NCBI GenBank assembly: GCA_910588405.1
Contig: CAJUPT010000068.1
Coordinates: forward strand, 1-15,457
From: an uncultured Lachnospiraceae bacterium
Lineage (GTDB): Bacteria; Bacillota; Clostridia; Lachnospirales; Lachnospiraceae
Length of the DNA: 15,457 bases
Reading direction: 5' to 3'
The notes beneath the pieces are model-generated. The model saw only the letters and a list, made by a program, of their open reading frames with translations. It made no database searches and had not been told where the DNA came from. Shown here piece by piece: positions 6,453-13,284 of this stretch (position 1 is the stretch's first letter; the number at the start of each line of letters is the position of its first letter). The translations under genes were made by a program, and so were the position numbers.

Positions 6453-7859
6453 TTACGTCATCCACTCTTCCGGAACCCCCTCCTGCCGCGCTTTTTCGCC
6501 CGACACATCCACAAAACCTGTTTCGTTGCCGGGCAGTTCTTTGCCGGAACCGTCCCGTTCCCATCCCCGCTGCCTGCCGTACCCATCAAACATCCTCGGA
6601 TTCGTGAACGGCTTCCACCCGGACACCGCCGTATTCATGATCTCGTTGATATTGTGCAGCTGCCACCGTTTTGGCTCCTCATATTCCCGGCGCAGCGCCT
6701 CCCTGAAAAGCTGCTTGGAGCATACCTGGCTCCCTTTGTAGCTTTCCAGGAATCCGATGATCATGCCCGCCTCCGTGTCTTCCGGCATAAAATCCCGCTG
6801 CACTTTCATGAGCTGCTCCTGTATCCCGCTGCTGAACTTCATGGAATACCTGCCGCTTTTATAGATCTCCATTGCCTCCGCCCATACCTGCATGATATAC
6901 GCCCTGGACGCATCCTCATCCTCTAAGATATGCACTTCCGCTTCTTCCGGATGCACCATGACCGGCAGAAAACGCCTGTTCCCTGCACGGTCAAGCGGCA
7001 GGAAGTCCAGTGTATTTGACGTGCCGCCGAACACGCACTGCCGCAGCCGGTCTTTTGTCTGCGCCTCATAAGGCGTGCGGTAGGTTTCCTTCTGCCTGCT
7101 GATAAAGGAACGGATCTCCTCAATGCTTTTTGCGCTGTTTGCCGCCAGCATCTCCGACATTTCTATAATCCAGTGTCCCTGCAGCTTCGTGTACACTTTT
7201 TCATCATCCAGTTTTTTCAGGTCATCACTGAACCACTCATCCCTGATCGCGAGCAGGCGGAAAAAGGAGCTCTTCCCCGCACCCTGTCCCCCTGCCAGGC
7301 AGAGCATCTCCTCATACTTGGAGCCGGGCATGAAAACCCGTCGGATCGCGCCTAACAGGAAATGCCGCAGCACTTCCTCCTCATAGCCGCCCTGCCCAGC
7401 ACCGAGGAAATGGTGCATGCAGGAACGTATACGCGTCTGTCCGTCCCATACAAGGGAACAGAGGCAGTCCCGGACGGGATGGTAACAATTCTCATTTGCC
7501 ACGATCCCAAGTGCATGCTGTATCTTCTTTTCATTCGTGATACCGTAATTCTCCTCAAAATAAAGCAGCAGGTATTTTACGTCCGTATCCGTCAGCACAC
7601 TGGAATCCCTGCGCCAGCCGACGTCCTGCACAATGTCGATCCGTTCTGTCAGGAGGTTCAGACAGATGGCTCCTTTTAACAGAGGGTCGAGCGTGAACAC
7701 TGTCTTACAGTTATGGATCGTATTTGCCGTCTGCCCTTTCTGCGTAGTGTCGAGCATCTCCCGGATCTCCTCAACACTCCTGCTCGGCTCCATGGCTTCT
7801 GCCGCGTTCAGCGCGGCCTGGCGCACGGCTGGCGGGATACTCTGATATCCGCTGCTCAA
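6453..7859 (-). CDS. VapE-type replicative helicase/ATPase
   Basis: This 468-aa protein is of the virulence-associated E (VapE) family of mobile-element replication ATPases. The pattern NCYHPVRDCLCSLVWDGQTRI (about 124-144) is the typical entry to the domain. Walker A is GGQGAGKSS (190-198) and a Walker B-like strand is GHWIIEMSE (228-236). FGGTSNTLDFLPLDRAGNRRFLPV is the conserved post-sensor segment. It should act with the upstream CHC2 primase in replicating the excised element, perhaps at the adjacent iteron region. The start is a TTG at 7859 with a strong AAGGAGG (7869-7875) 9 nt upstream. It overlaps the primase gene by 89 nt. The last codons contain two inverted iteron units, so coding and origin sequence may overlap. 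Confidence 0.88.
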   Translation of the reverse strand: MSSGYQSIPPAVRQAALNAAEAMEPSRSVEEIREMLDTTQKGQTANTIHNCKTVFTLDPLLKGAICLNLLTERIDIVQDVGWRRDSSVLTDTDVKYLLLYFEENYGITNEKKIQHALGIVANENCYHPVRDCLCSLVWDGQTRIRSCMHHFLGAGQGGYEEEVLRHFLLGAIRRVFMPGSKYEEMLCLAGGQGAGKSSFFRLLAIRDEWFSDDLKKLDDEKVYTKLQGHWIIEMSEMLAANSAKSIEEIRSFISRQKETYRTPYEAQTKDRLRQCVFGGTSNTLDFLPLDRAGNRRFLPVMVHPEEAEVHILEDEDASRAYIMQVWAEAMEIYKSGRYSMKFSSGIQEQLMKVQRDFMPEDTEAGMIIGFLESYKGSQVCSKQLFREALRREYEEPKRWQLHNINEIMNTAVSGWKPFTNPRMFDGYGRQRGWERDGSGKELPGNETGFVDVSGEKARQEGVPEEWMT

Positions 7860-8415
7860 GCTGCTGCACCTCCTTCCCGTGTTCCGCTAAAAGGATGGCT
7901 TTTTCTTTTTCCGTGCCATCCAGAAGGATGTCCAGCAGATATCCGACGTATTCCCGCTTCTGCAGCGCCTTCACAAACAGCGGGTGCCATTCCTCCCCTT
8001 CCTGCCGCGGCCTGTATTCCTCCGCCCACTGGACAAGCAGGTTATAATAATCTGACAGTACACGGAAACAATGCTGCTGCGCATTCCTTATTTTTTTTAT
8101 ATCTGAAATCTTTTTGCGAACGGATACCCTCTGCGGCGGGCCTTTTCCTTTTGTGTCATACTGGATCCCAAAATCAGCTGCCAGTTTCTCTGCCGCTTCT
8201 TTTAAGCCCAAGGCATAAAACCGTGCCACAAAATCGATCACGTCCCCGTCAGCCTGGCATCCGAAGCAATGGAACCTCTTATCCAGCTTCATGCTCGGAT
8301 TTTTGTCCTTATGGAACGGGCAGCACGCCATGCCGTTCCTCCTGACTGCTATCCCGTACATTTCTGCCGCTTGCCGTGTGCTCACGCCCTCCTTGACCGC
8401 TTCAAATACATTCAT
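7771..8415 (-). CDS. CHC2 zinc-finger primase-like protein
   Basis: This 214-aa protein has an N-terminal CHC2 zinc finger of the DnaG type, with Cys32-x2-His35 (CCPFHKDKNPSMKL) and Cys50-x2-Cys53 (FHCFGCQADGDVIDFV). The typical ALGLKEAAEKLAADFGI segment follows. No TOPRIM catalytic domain is present; the second half is charged and helical, so on its own this is the DNA-binding part of a primase. It probably works with the VapE-type protein encoded next, giving a split primase-helicase pair as seen in many phage-inducible and mobilizable elements. The ATG at 8415 has AAGGAG about 10 nt upstream. The end of the gene overlaps the VapE start by 89 nt. Confidence 0.87.
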   Translation of the reverse strand: MNVFEAVKEGVSTRQAAEMYGIAVRRNGMACCPFHKDKNPSMKLDKRFHCFGCQADGDVIDFVARFYALGLKEAAEKLAADFGIQYDTKGKGPPQRVSVRKKISDIKKIRNAQQHCFRVLSDYYNLLVQWAEEYRPRQEGEEWHPLFVKALQKREYVGYLLDILLDGTEKEKAILLAEHGKEVQQLEQRISEYPASRAPGRAERGRSHGAEQEC

Positions 8416-8451
8416 TAAAAATAACTCCTTCCTGCAATAAATCCAAAAGCG

Positions 8452-8478
8452 CCTGCCGTTTTCTGTTAAAACAGCAGG
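8452..8478 (-). terminator. Hairpin between relaxase and primase genes
   Basis: CCTGCCGTTTT, CTGTT, AAAACAGCAGG on the plus strand is an 11-bp stem with one mismatch. It lies 4 nt after the relaxase stop codon (8482-8484). The minus strand continues CGCTTTTGG, a poor T tract, so it may be a partial terminator or mRNA end-stabilising hairpin. Confidence 0.5.
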
Positions 8479-8481
8479 TGT

Positions 8482-9729
8482 TCAGATCTCCATATCCATA
8501 TTCTTTTTTCTCACAGACGCTGACCTCTCCAAACGCTCCCGGTTCTTCCTGTCAGCATCCTGCCTGGCTTTTTCAAGCTTTTCCCTGATGGATACCCTGG
8601 TCTTTTCCTGGATCTGTCCTACAGCCTCTTCTTTCACATCTGGAGCTTTTAATGCCGCCCTCACTTTTGCCGCTGCCGCTTTTTTATTTTCCGGGCTCCC
8701 CAGCTTGTTTTTCACTGCATCCACGCATTTTATGGCCAGCTCACGCCTGTCTTTTTTCATCCCCCGTTCCGGCCGCGCCACCCATTCCTTATATTCCACG
8801 ATGGATGCAAGGTCAGCTTTCTGCGTTTCTTTCCGCGCAATGTCCGCCACAACGCCGCAGGCTTTTTCATATGCTACGTCCGCAACATCTTTCAAAATTG
8901 TCTCCACATCACTGATCTTTAACGTCAGCTCTTCCAGTGTCTTTTCTTTTTCTGCAATCCGTTCCTTCTGCCTAGTAATGATATAATCCTGCTTTTCCAG
9001 ATAGCCGCGCCCGCCATAGGACGGCTCCCGCTCCAGATCCAGGCTGTGCCGCTGCGCGATCTCAAAAAGCAGTTCCCGGCATTCCGCATCAAAAGCCTGC
9101 TTGCGGTTATTGTTCCTGCCTTTCGGCCTGCCCGGGTCAGGAAGCTGTATGCCGAGTTCCTCTAGCGCCTTTTCCTGCTGCGGGCAGAGCTCGCCGTAAC
9201 GGTTCCTGCAGTCAAAGACATGCCGTTCATGGATGTGCGGCGTGCTTTCGTCAATGTGCAGCGCCCAGTCCAGGATGTGTACGTGGGAGCCGTAGCGTTT
9301 TTCAAACTCCTCATAAAATTCAGCGGCTATGAGGACAAGCGTTTTCGGTGGGACAGACGCGCCCATCGTGCCGATCTGGTAGATGCTCTCCTCCGGGCAG
9401 GTCTTATTATTTTTTAATAGATCCTCCGTGGTGCGGTTACGTTCCGGATGGCGGTTTTTTATATTCCTTGCATTCTGCGCATCCACGTATTCAGCATAGT
9501 TGTCTGTATAATAGATCTGCTCGATCCGTTCAAAACAAAAATCCGGGATGTCCGCATTCTCGCGATCATCGGCTGCAGTATATCCACGGTAACAGTCCCA
9601 GTAAATATTTTTTTCTGCCAGATCTGCGTCTATGTGTTCACTGTTGCCAAGGTCAAACCGCCTGTCATTGTGCCGTGGGTTGTATACACCGTGCCTGCCG
9701 GAACGCCCATTGTGCCTGGTCAGCTTCAA
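8482..9729 (-). CDS. MOBV/Pre-type relaxase (mobilization protein)
   Basis: This 415-aa mobilization protein should nick the element at oriT and lead the strand into a helper conjugation channel. The diagnostic metal-binding motif HIDESTPHIH lies at residues 158-167 and matches the HxDExxPHxH motif of Mob/Pre relaxases. The N-terminal part (RHNDRRFDLGNSEHID, NIYWDCYRGYT) also fits the family. GRPKGRNNNRKQAFDAECREL and YGGRGYLEKQDYIITRQKERI follow the catalytic domain, and the C-terminal half is a charged coiled coil. The start is a TTG at 9729 with GGAAAGGAG 8 nt upstream. A longer frame opening at ATG 9957 would be translated from the hairpin-rich oriT-like DNA and is rejected. No coupling protein or secretion genes belong to this element, so transfer depends on a helper. 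Confidence 0.88.
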   Translation of the reverse strand: MKLTRHNGRSGRHGVYNPRHNDRRFDLGNSEHIDADLAEKNIYWDCYRGYTAADDRENADIPDFCFERIEQIYYTDNYAEYVDAQNARNIKNRHPERNRTTEDLLKNNKTCPEESIYQIGTMGASVPPKTLVLIAAEFYEEFEKRYGSHVHILDWALHIDESTPHIHERHVFDCRNRYGELCPQQEKALEELGIQLPDPGRPKGRNNNRKQAFDAECRELLFEIAQRHSLDLEREPSYGGRGYLEKQDYIITRQKERIAEKEKTLEELTLKISDVETILKDVADVAYEKACGVVADIARKETQKADLASIVEYKEWVARPERGMKKDRRELAIKCVDAVKNKLGSPENKKAAAAKVRAALKAPDVKEEAVGQIQEKTRVSIREKLEKARQDADRKNRERLERSASVRKKNMDMEI

Positions 9730-9767
9730 ATCATTTTCTCCTTTCCTGCAATCTTCCCCGAAGGGCA

Positions 9768-9890
9768 GTGGCAGCTCTGCTGCCAAAAACTGCGTCTTTA
9801 GCGTCAGGCAATACCCAGTACGAACTGGCGCAAGCGCCAGTTCTCTGGGCGGGGCTGCCGCCCTCGACCCCGGAGCCTTGCGGCTCCGTC
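9768..9890. other. Candidate origin of transfer (four clustered hairpins upstream of the relaxase)
   Basis: Four near-perfect inverted repeats lie within 120 bp just upstream of the relaxase start: GGCAGC/GCTGCC at 9770-9784, AACTGGCG-CAAG-CGCCAGTT at 9823-9842, GGGCGG/CCGCCC at 9847-9863, and CGGAGCC-TTGC-GGCTCCG at 9871-9888. MOBV oriTs typically lie directly upstream of the mob gene and contain hairpins. No nick site can be assigned from sequence alone. The extreme GC of this stretch contrasts with the AT-rich DNA at 9900-10150. Confidence 0.6.
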
Positions 9891-10159
9891 CAAAACAGGC
9901 CGCAGACTGCATCACCGCCCTGTACAAAATTTCTTTTTTTAAATATTTCCAAAACATCTTATCTCTTGAAACACACCCTGCTCCTTCCGATAAAAAACTT
10001 ACACAGCCATCCTCAAAAAAATTAAAGCCGTTTTATCTGTCATAAAACGAGAAAATAAAACTGCTTCTGTTTTCTGCAGATCAACATATCCTTCATATAG
10101 TTCTGACAGCCATCCGACAAAACAAAGTGCATTTCCAAAATCCCCTGTTTTCTTTCTGG
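9891..10159. other. Intergenic region upstream of the candidate oriT
   Basis: This is AT-rich DNA without a supported gene. It holds one perfect 8-bp inverted repeat (10029-10049, listed separately). I see no convincing promoter for the relaxase. Confidence 0.5.
10029..10049 (-). terminator. Candidate terminator of the rep operon
   Basis: CGTTTTAT, CTGTC, ATAAAACG is a perfect 8-bp stem. On the minus strand it is followed by GCTTTAATTTTTTT, so it could end transcripts from the RepA_N-like and unknown genes before the relaxase. The stem is AT-rich and weak, and it could instead be part of oriT. Confidence 0.45.
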
Positions 10160-10675
10160 TCATCTCTCCAGATTCCGGCGATTTCTGTCAGGGATAATAC
10201 GGCCACTTTCCACTGCGGCATGGCTCCTTATTTTAATTTCCCCATCCTGCTCGCTGCGCTTTGCATTCTGATATCTTTCATCAGACAAAAATGCCCGGAA
10301 ATGGTCTCCCTTACTGCCGACGGGACTGCTGTCCTGCAAAACATCCAGCGTTATCATGTGTCTGGTCTCCGGCTGAAATCGTTCCCCGCCGCACATGTCA
10401 TGCCCCTGCACGATATACCGTTCTATCCCTGCCAGGGCAAGCCGTCTCCTTATGGAGCCTTCCCGCTCTGCCAGTGCTGATTTAACGCCGGCGATAAACC
10501 TGCTGCATTCCGGCTCCGCCGTCCTTTTCAGCTTTTCCGCCGCATTGCGCATGAATGCCCTGTCCAGCGCATCCTCCCCTGCTTCCATGGCTCTTCTCAG
10601 CCGCTCCAATGTTTCCTCCCTGTCTCCGCCTGCATGCCTGCTGATCATAACAAGCTCATTTTTTGTATACTTCAT
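10160..10675 (-). CDS. Unrecognised 171-aa protein co-transcribed with the RepA_N-like gene
   Basis: I do not recognise this protein with confidence. The first 60 residues (MKYTKNELVMISRHAGGDRE, then helices rich in E, R and A) faintly recall the short transposon-transfer-assisting proteins of clostridial elements; this is a weak hint only. The middle has a distinctive segment, ERYIVQGHDMCGGERF, followed by ETRHMITLDVL. The C-terminus is charged and basic (IPDRNRRNLER). No membrane segment or signal peptide is visible. Its ATG overlaps the stop of the upstream RepA_N-like gene (ATGA, 10672-10675), and AAGGAGG precedes it by 6 nt, so the two are translationally coupled. This suggests a role in replication, copy control or mobilization. 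Confidence 0.75.
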   Translation of the reverse strand: MKYTKNELVMISRHAGGDREETLERLRRAMEAGEDALDRAFMRNAAEKLKRTAEPECSRFIAGVKSALAEREGSIRRRLALAGIERYIVQGHDMCGGERFQPETRHMITLDVLQDSSPVGSKGDHFRAFLSDERYQNAKRSEQDGEIKIRSHAAVESGRIIPDRNRRNLER

Positions 10676-11067
10676 TCCCCGCCTCCTTGTCTGGACACTA
10701 TGCCTGTCCGGTTTTCAATATAAATATTTTTTCCGCACTGCTTTTCTTTTTCCGGAATTAAAATATATAACCTGTTTGGCATTCCAACCCCCTGCCGCAC
10801 CCTTATGACCAGCCCTGCATTTTCCAGTTCATTCATGGAACGCTTGACTGTCATGCTGCACCGTGCGATGTCACCGGCAAGCTCCGCAATGGGATAATGC
10901 ACAAACAGTATGCCGTTCTCATCCTGCACCCCGCCCGCAAGCGCGGCATCCAGCATCCGGCAGTACATGATCTTTGCCGTGCTGCTGATATGCAGCTCCA
11001 TGAGCGCTGCCGGGAACCACATGCCGGGCGGCAGCGGCATATGCCCTGTCATGAATCTAAATTCCAA
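10672..11067 (-). CDS. RepA_N-like winged-helix replication initiator or regulator
   Basis: This 131-aa protein has the pattern of the RepA N-terminal domain of Gram-positive plasmids: LPPGMWFPAALMELHISSTAKIMY, then ENGILFVHYPIAELA, then CSMTVKRSMNELENAGLVIRVRQG and PNRLYILIP. This is a winged-helix DNA-binding fold in which the recognition helix and wing (VKRSMNELENAGLV through MPNRLYI) are well preserved. Full initiators of the family are generally longer, so this may be a trimmed initiator or a regulator. Together with the primase, helicase and iterons it suggests autonomous replication after excision. The start is probably TTG 11067, with GGAGGG 6 nt upstream; ATG at 11052 is a possible alternative without such a site. 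It is transcribed divergently from the XRE regulator. Confidence 0.8.
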   Translation of the reverse strand: MEFRFMTGHMPLPPGMWFPAALMELHISSTAKIMYCRMLDAALAGGVQDENGILFVHYPIAELAGDIARCSMTVKRSMNELENAGLVIRVRQGVGMPNRLYILIPEKEKQCGKNIYIENRTGIVSRQGGGE

Positions 11068-11392
11068 CTTTATCCCTCCATTTTATTTCTTCCAGCAGGC
11101 AAAGTCTGCTATGCTGCTGCTTTCAAATTACTTTTCATTTGTTCATCCGCCGGTTCATTCCGATCCCGTTCCTGCCCCTTTTTCAGCGGCGTTTTCCTGC
11201 CCGCTGCACGCTCACTCCGTAAGGAACCATTCTCCCTTTTCCGATGTCACCGCATGCCATGCCAGACAGCATATCCTATCAGCCCGGTCATTCAGTTTTA
11301 TGTTCCCTGCCTGGGACTGACTGTATCATAGAACATTTCTGTTCCCTGTCCCGTATATCCACAAAACAGGAATAGAGCCCGAAACAAAAAAA
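11068..11392. other. Divergent intergenic region
   Basis: This spacer of about 325 bp lies between the RepA_N-like gene (leftward) and the XRE regulator (rightward). It presumably holds the leftward promoter of the rep operon, but I could not pick a convincing -35/-10 pair. A short imperfect inverted repeat AGAACA-TTTC-TGTTCC (11330-11345) could be an operator. No start-bearing reading frame with a ribosome binding site was found. Confidence 0.5.
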
Positions 11393-11421
11393 TTCCACGT
11401 CCGTGGAAAATGTGGTATGAT
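11393..11421 (+). promoter_or_regulatory. Promoter of the XRE regulator with overlapping palindromic operator
   Basis: The -35 TTCCAC (11393-11398) and the -10 TATGAT (11416-11421, with extended TGG before it) are separated by 17 bp. The -35 lies inside the palindrome TTCCACG-TC-CGTGGAA (11393-11408). Binding there would block RNA polymerase, which suggests autorepression by the XRE protein. Confidence 0.7.
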
Positions 11422-11453
11422 AGTACTAAACTACATGAAAGGAAATAAAAGCT

Positions 11454-12263
11454 ATGAAAAGCGGCATTACCATACAGGAACGTTTAAAAGATTTACGGGT
11501 GGAGCGTCACTTAAAACTGGATGAACTGGCAGAACTGACCGGCATTTCAAAATCTGCCCTGGGCAACTACGAAACAGATGATTTCAGGGAGATCAGCCAC
11601 GCAAACATCGTGATACTGGCAAAGTTTTATGGCGTGTCAACGGATTACCTCCTGTGCCTGACGGAAAACAGAAAACATCCCGATACAGAACTAGCAGAGC
11701 TGCACCTGAGCGATGAAATGATAGACTTATTAAAAAGCGGCCGCATCAACAACCGACTGCTGTGTGAAATTGCCACGCATGAGAAGTTTGTTGCACTCAT
11801 GATAGATACAGAGATCTACGTAGATGGGATCGCATCCATGCGTTTCCAAGATCTTAACAGCCTGTTAGAAATTACACGTGCCGAAGTCCTAAAACGTTAC
11901 CAGCCGAAAGAAGATGATTCCACGCTAAAGGCACTGGAAGCATCACAGATACAGGAAGAAGATTATTTCTGCCACGTCACGCATAAAGTATGGGACGCTA
12001 TCCTCCATGACATCCGGAACGCCCACAAAAATGACCGCGAAAGTGCACCGGATAATTCCAATTCACTGAAAATGATACAGTCCGTACAGAAAGCCCTCCG
12101 TACTCCTGGAACCTATCTTGACGTATTCTGCCATATCATATGCGAACAGTTGCAAATAAAATATGAGAGACTTTCTGAACAGGACCGCTCCGCCCTCAAA
12201 AAAGTCATGAAAAAATCCATCTACTATAGGGATTCCCCTTTAGTCAGCCGGAAACATAGATAA
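11454..12263 (+). CDS. XRE-family (Cro/CI-like) transcriptional regulator
   Basis: This 269-aa protein has an N-terminal helix-turn-helix at about residues 8-65: ERLKDLRVERHLKLDELAEL, then TGISKSALGNYE, then IVILAKFYGVSTDYLL. The remaining 200 residues are helical, without an obvious peptidase or ligand-binding signature, and probably serve oligomerisation or signal sensing. It is the only plus-strand gene of the inner element and is read away from the replication genes, as expected for a lysogeny-style control gene. It has its own promoter with a palindrome over the -35 and an AAAGGAA site 10 nt before the ATG. It ends at a strong bidirectional terminator. Control of excision, replication or mobilization is inference from position. 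Confidence 0.9.
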   Translation: MKSGITIQERLKDLRVERHLKLDELAELTGISKSALGNYETDDFREISHANIVILAKFYGVSTDYLLCLTENRKHPDTELAELHLSDEMIDLLKSGRINNRLLCEIATHEKFVALMIDTEIYVDGIASMRFQDLNSLLEITRAEVLKRYQPKEDDSTLKALEASQIQEEDYFCHVTHKVWDAILHDIRNAHKNDRESAPDNSNSLKMIQSVQKALRTPGTYLDVFCHIICEQLQIKYERLSEQDRSALKKVMKKSIYYRDSPLVSRKHR

Positions 12264-12267
12264 AAAA

Positions 12268-12300
12268 TACCGCTGGCAGGCATACACCTGTACAGCGGTA
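12268..12300. terminator. Bidirectional terminator between convergent genes
   Basis: TACCGCTG pairs with CAGCGGTA (8 bp), with inner CAGG/CCTG pairing. It is flanked by TAAAAAA on the left and ATCTTTTATCTTT on the right. The minus-strand T tract is good for the EVE-HNH gene; the plus-strand one suits the regulator. Confidence 0.8.
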
Positions 12301-12335
12301 ATCTTTTATCTTTATTCAATTGTATATACAACAGT

Positions 12336-13127
12336 TTACAATCGCTTCTCTAATAATTCCTTCAAATAAGAAATATCTGCTACATCTTGAATTATATGCA
12401 TCTTTTTATGACAATTAGGGCATAATGCAACAGTGTTTCTAATGCTATCCGCCCCTCCTTTTGAAAGCCATTCGACATGATGTATCTCCAAATATGGCTT
12501 CCCATTTTCATCTAAAAATGGACCCTCTTTGCCGCACAGCTCACAACATCCGCCAGCCCGTCTCTTGGCATATTCAGAGACAAAAAAGTTTCTTTGAAAC
12601 TGCTTTGTCTGGACTATATATACTGCCGGATTTTTACGAGAATACTTTCTTGCCCGTTCTTTTAGTTCCTGTAATGTAAACCTCTGACTGACTTTTTTTA
12701 GTTCTGTAGCAGATGTCTGTTCTTTGTCAATCTGATGGATATAATTTTCCATTTCAGGCAATACTTTTAATCTAAAAGGTCCCTGCATATTCCCTTTATA
12801 ACCATTACATCTTAAAACATCAAGTGACAACTGCTCTGGAAACGGATATTCATATAAAGGTTCAAATTCCATAAGTAATTTTCCATTATCCTCATCACGA
12901 AAATATTGAGCTGCGCTTATAATACTTTTTTCCCTCAACACATCGGTAACTCGGCACTTCCAACAGATTGCATATATTGGAGCCGCCTCATATAAATAAA
13001 CTATATCTCCAATCTGTACTCCCATCGTTTGTGGCTTATGATCCCATTCAATTGCAGGAAGATTGCGGAGTGCATCATTGACCCTATTTTTTTCTGTATC
13101 ATGATAAATTATTATCCATTCAGTCAT
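12336..13127 (-). CDS. EVE-like domain plus HNH endonuclease (putative modification-dependent restriction enzyme)
   Basis: This 263-aa protein has two domains. The N-terminal 1-130 has the PUA/EVE-type pattern: MTEWIIIYHD, then VQIGDIVYLYEAAPIYAICWKCRV, ending in GYKGNMQGPFRL. EVE domains recognise modified DNA or RNA bases. The C-terminal half is a zinc-stabilised HNH nuclease: Cys195-x2-Cys198, IHHVEWLSKGGADSIRNTVALC with His216, His217 and Asn231, then Cys236-x2-Cys239 with His240 and His244, so all key residues are present. The order matches VcaM4I, a characterised EVE-HNH enzyme that cuts DNA carrying 5-hydroxymethylcytosine. Type IV restriction of phages with modified DNA is therefore likely but inferred. 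An ATG with GGAGG 4 nt upstream starts it. It stands alone between two terminator-like hairpins and is more AT-rich than the element core, suggesting separate acquisition. Confidence 0.85.
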   Translation of the reverse strand: MTEWIIIYHDTEKNRVNDALRNLPAIEWDHKPQTMGVQIGDIVYLYEAAPIYAICWKCRVTDVLREKSIISAAQYFRDEDNGKLLMEFEPLYEYPFPEQLSLDVLRCNGYKGNMQGPFRLKVLPEMENYIHQIDKEQTSATELKKVSQRFTLQELKERARKYSRKNPAVYIVQTKQFQRNFFVSEYAKRRAGGCCELCGKEGPFLDENGKPYLEIHHVEWLSKGGADSIRNTVALCPNCHKKMHIIQDVADISYLKELLEKRL

Positions 13128-13204
13128 ACATCCTCCAATTCAATACGCCATCTTTTATTTCTTTCACCATACTATTAATCTCACTAACGTAAAACCAACA
13201 GTAG

Positions 13205-13239
13205 AAAAATCAAAACGAAACATTTTCGTTTTGATTTTT
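13205..13239. terminator. Perfect 15-bp inverted repeat, likely terminator
   Basis: AAAAATCAAAACGAA, ACATT, TTCGTTTTGATTTTT is a perfect 15-bp stem between the two cargo genes. It lies 45 nt after the stop of the 310-aa gene. Both arms end in A/T runs, so it can serve as a terminator in either direction. Confidence 0.75.
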
Positions 13240-13284
13240 AGTGTTAGACAATCAATTCACAGATTCTAACCAACATTCATGCAA

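Noticed and set aside
9730..9957. N-terminal extension of the relaxase to ATG 9957
   Set aside because: It covers the hairpin block, has no family-like sequence, and a well-placed ribosome binding site points to TTG 9729.
11140..11320. Short minus-strand frame containing ICCLAWHAVTSEKGEWFLTE
   Set aside because: No ATG, GTG or TTG start with a ribosome binding site could be found, and the frame is short. It may be a remnant, but I cannot support a gene.
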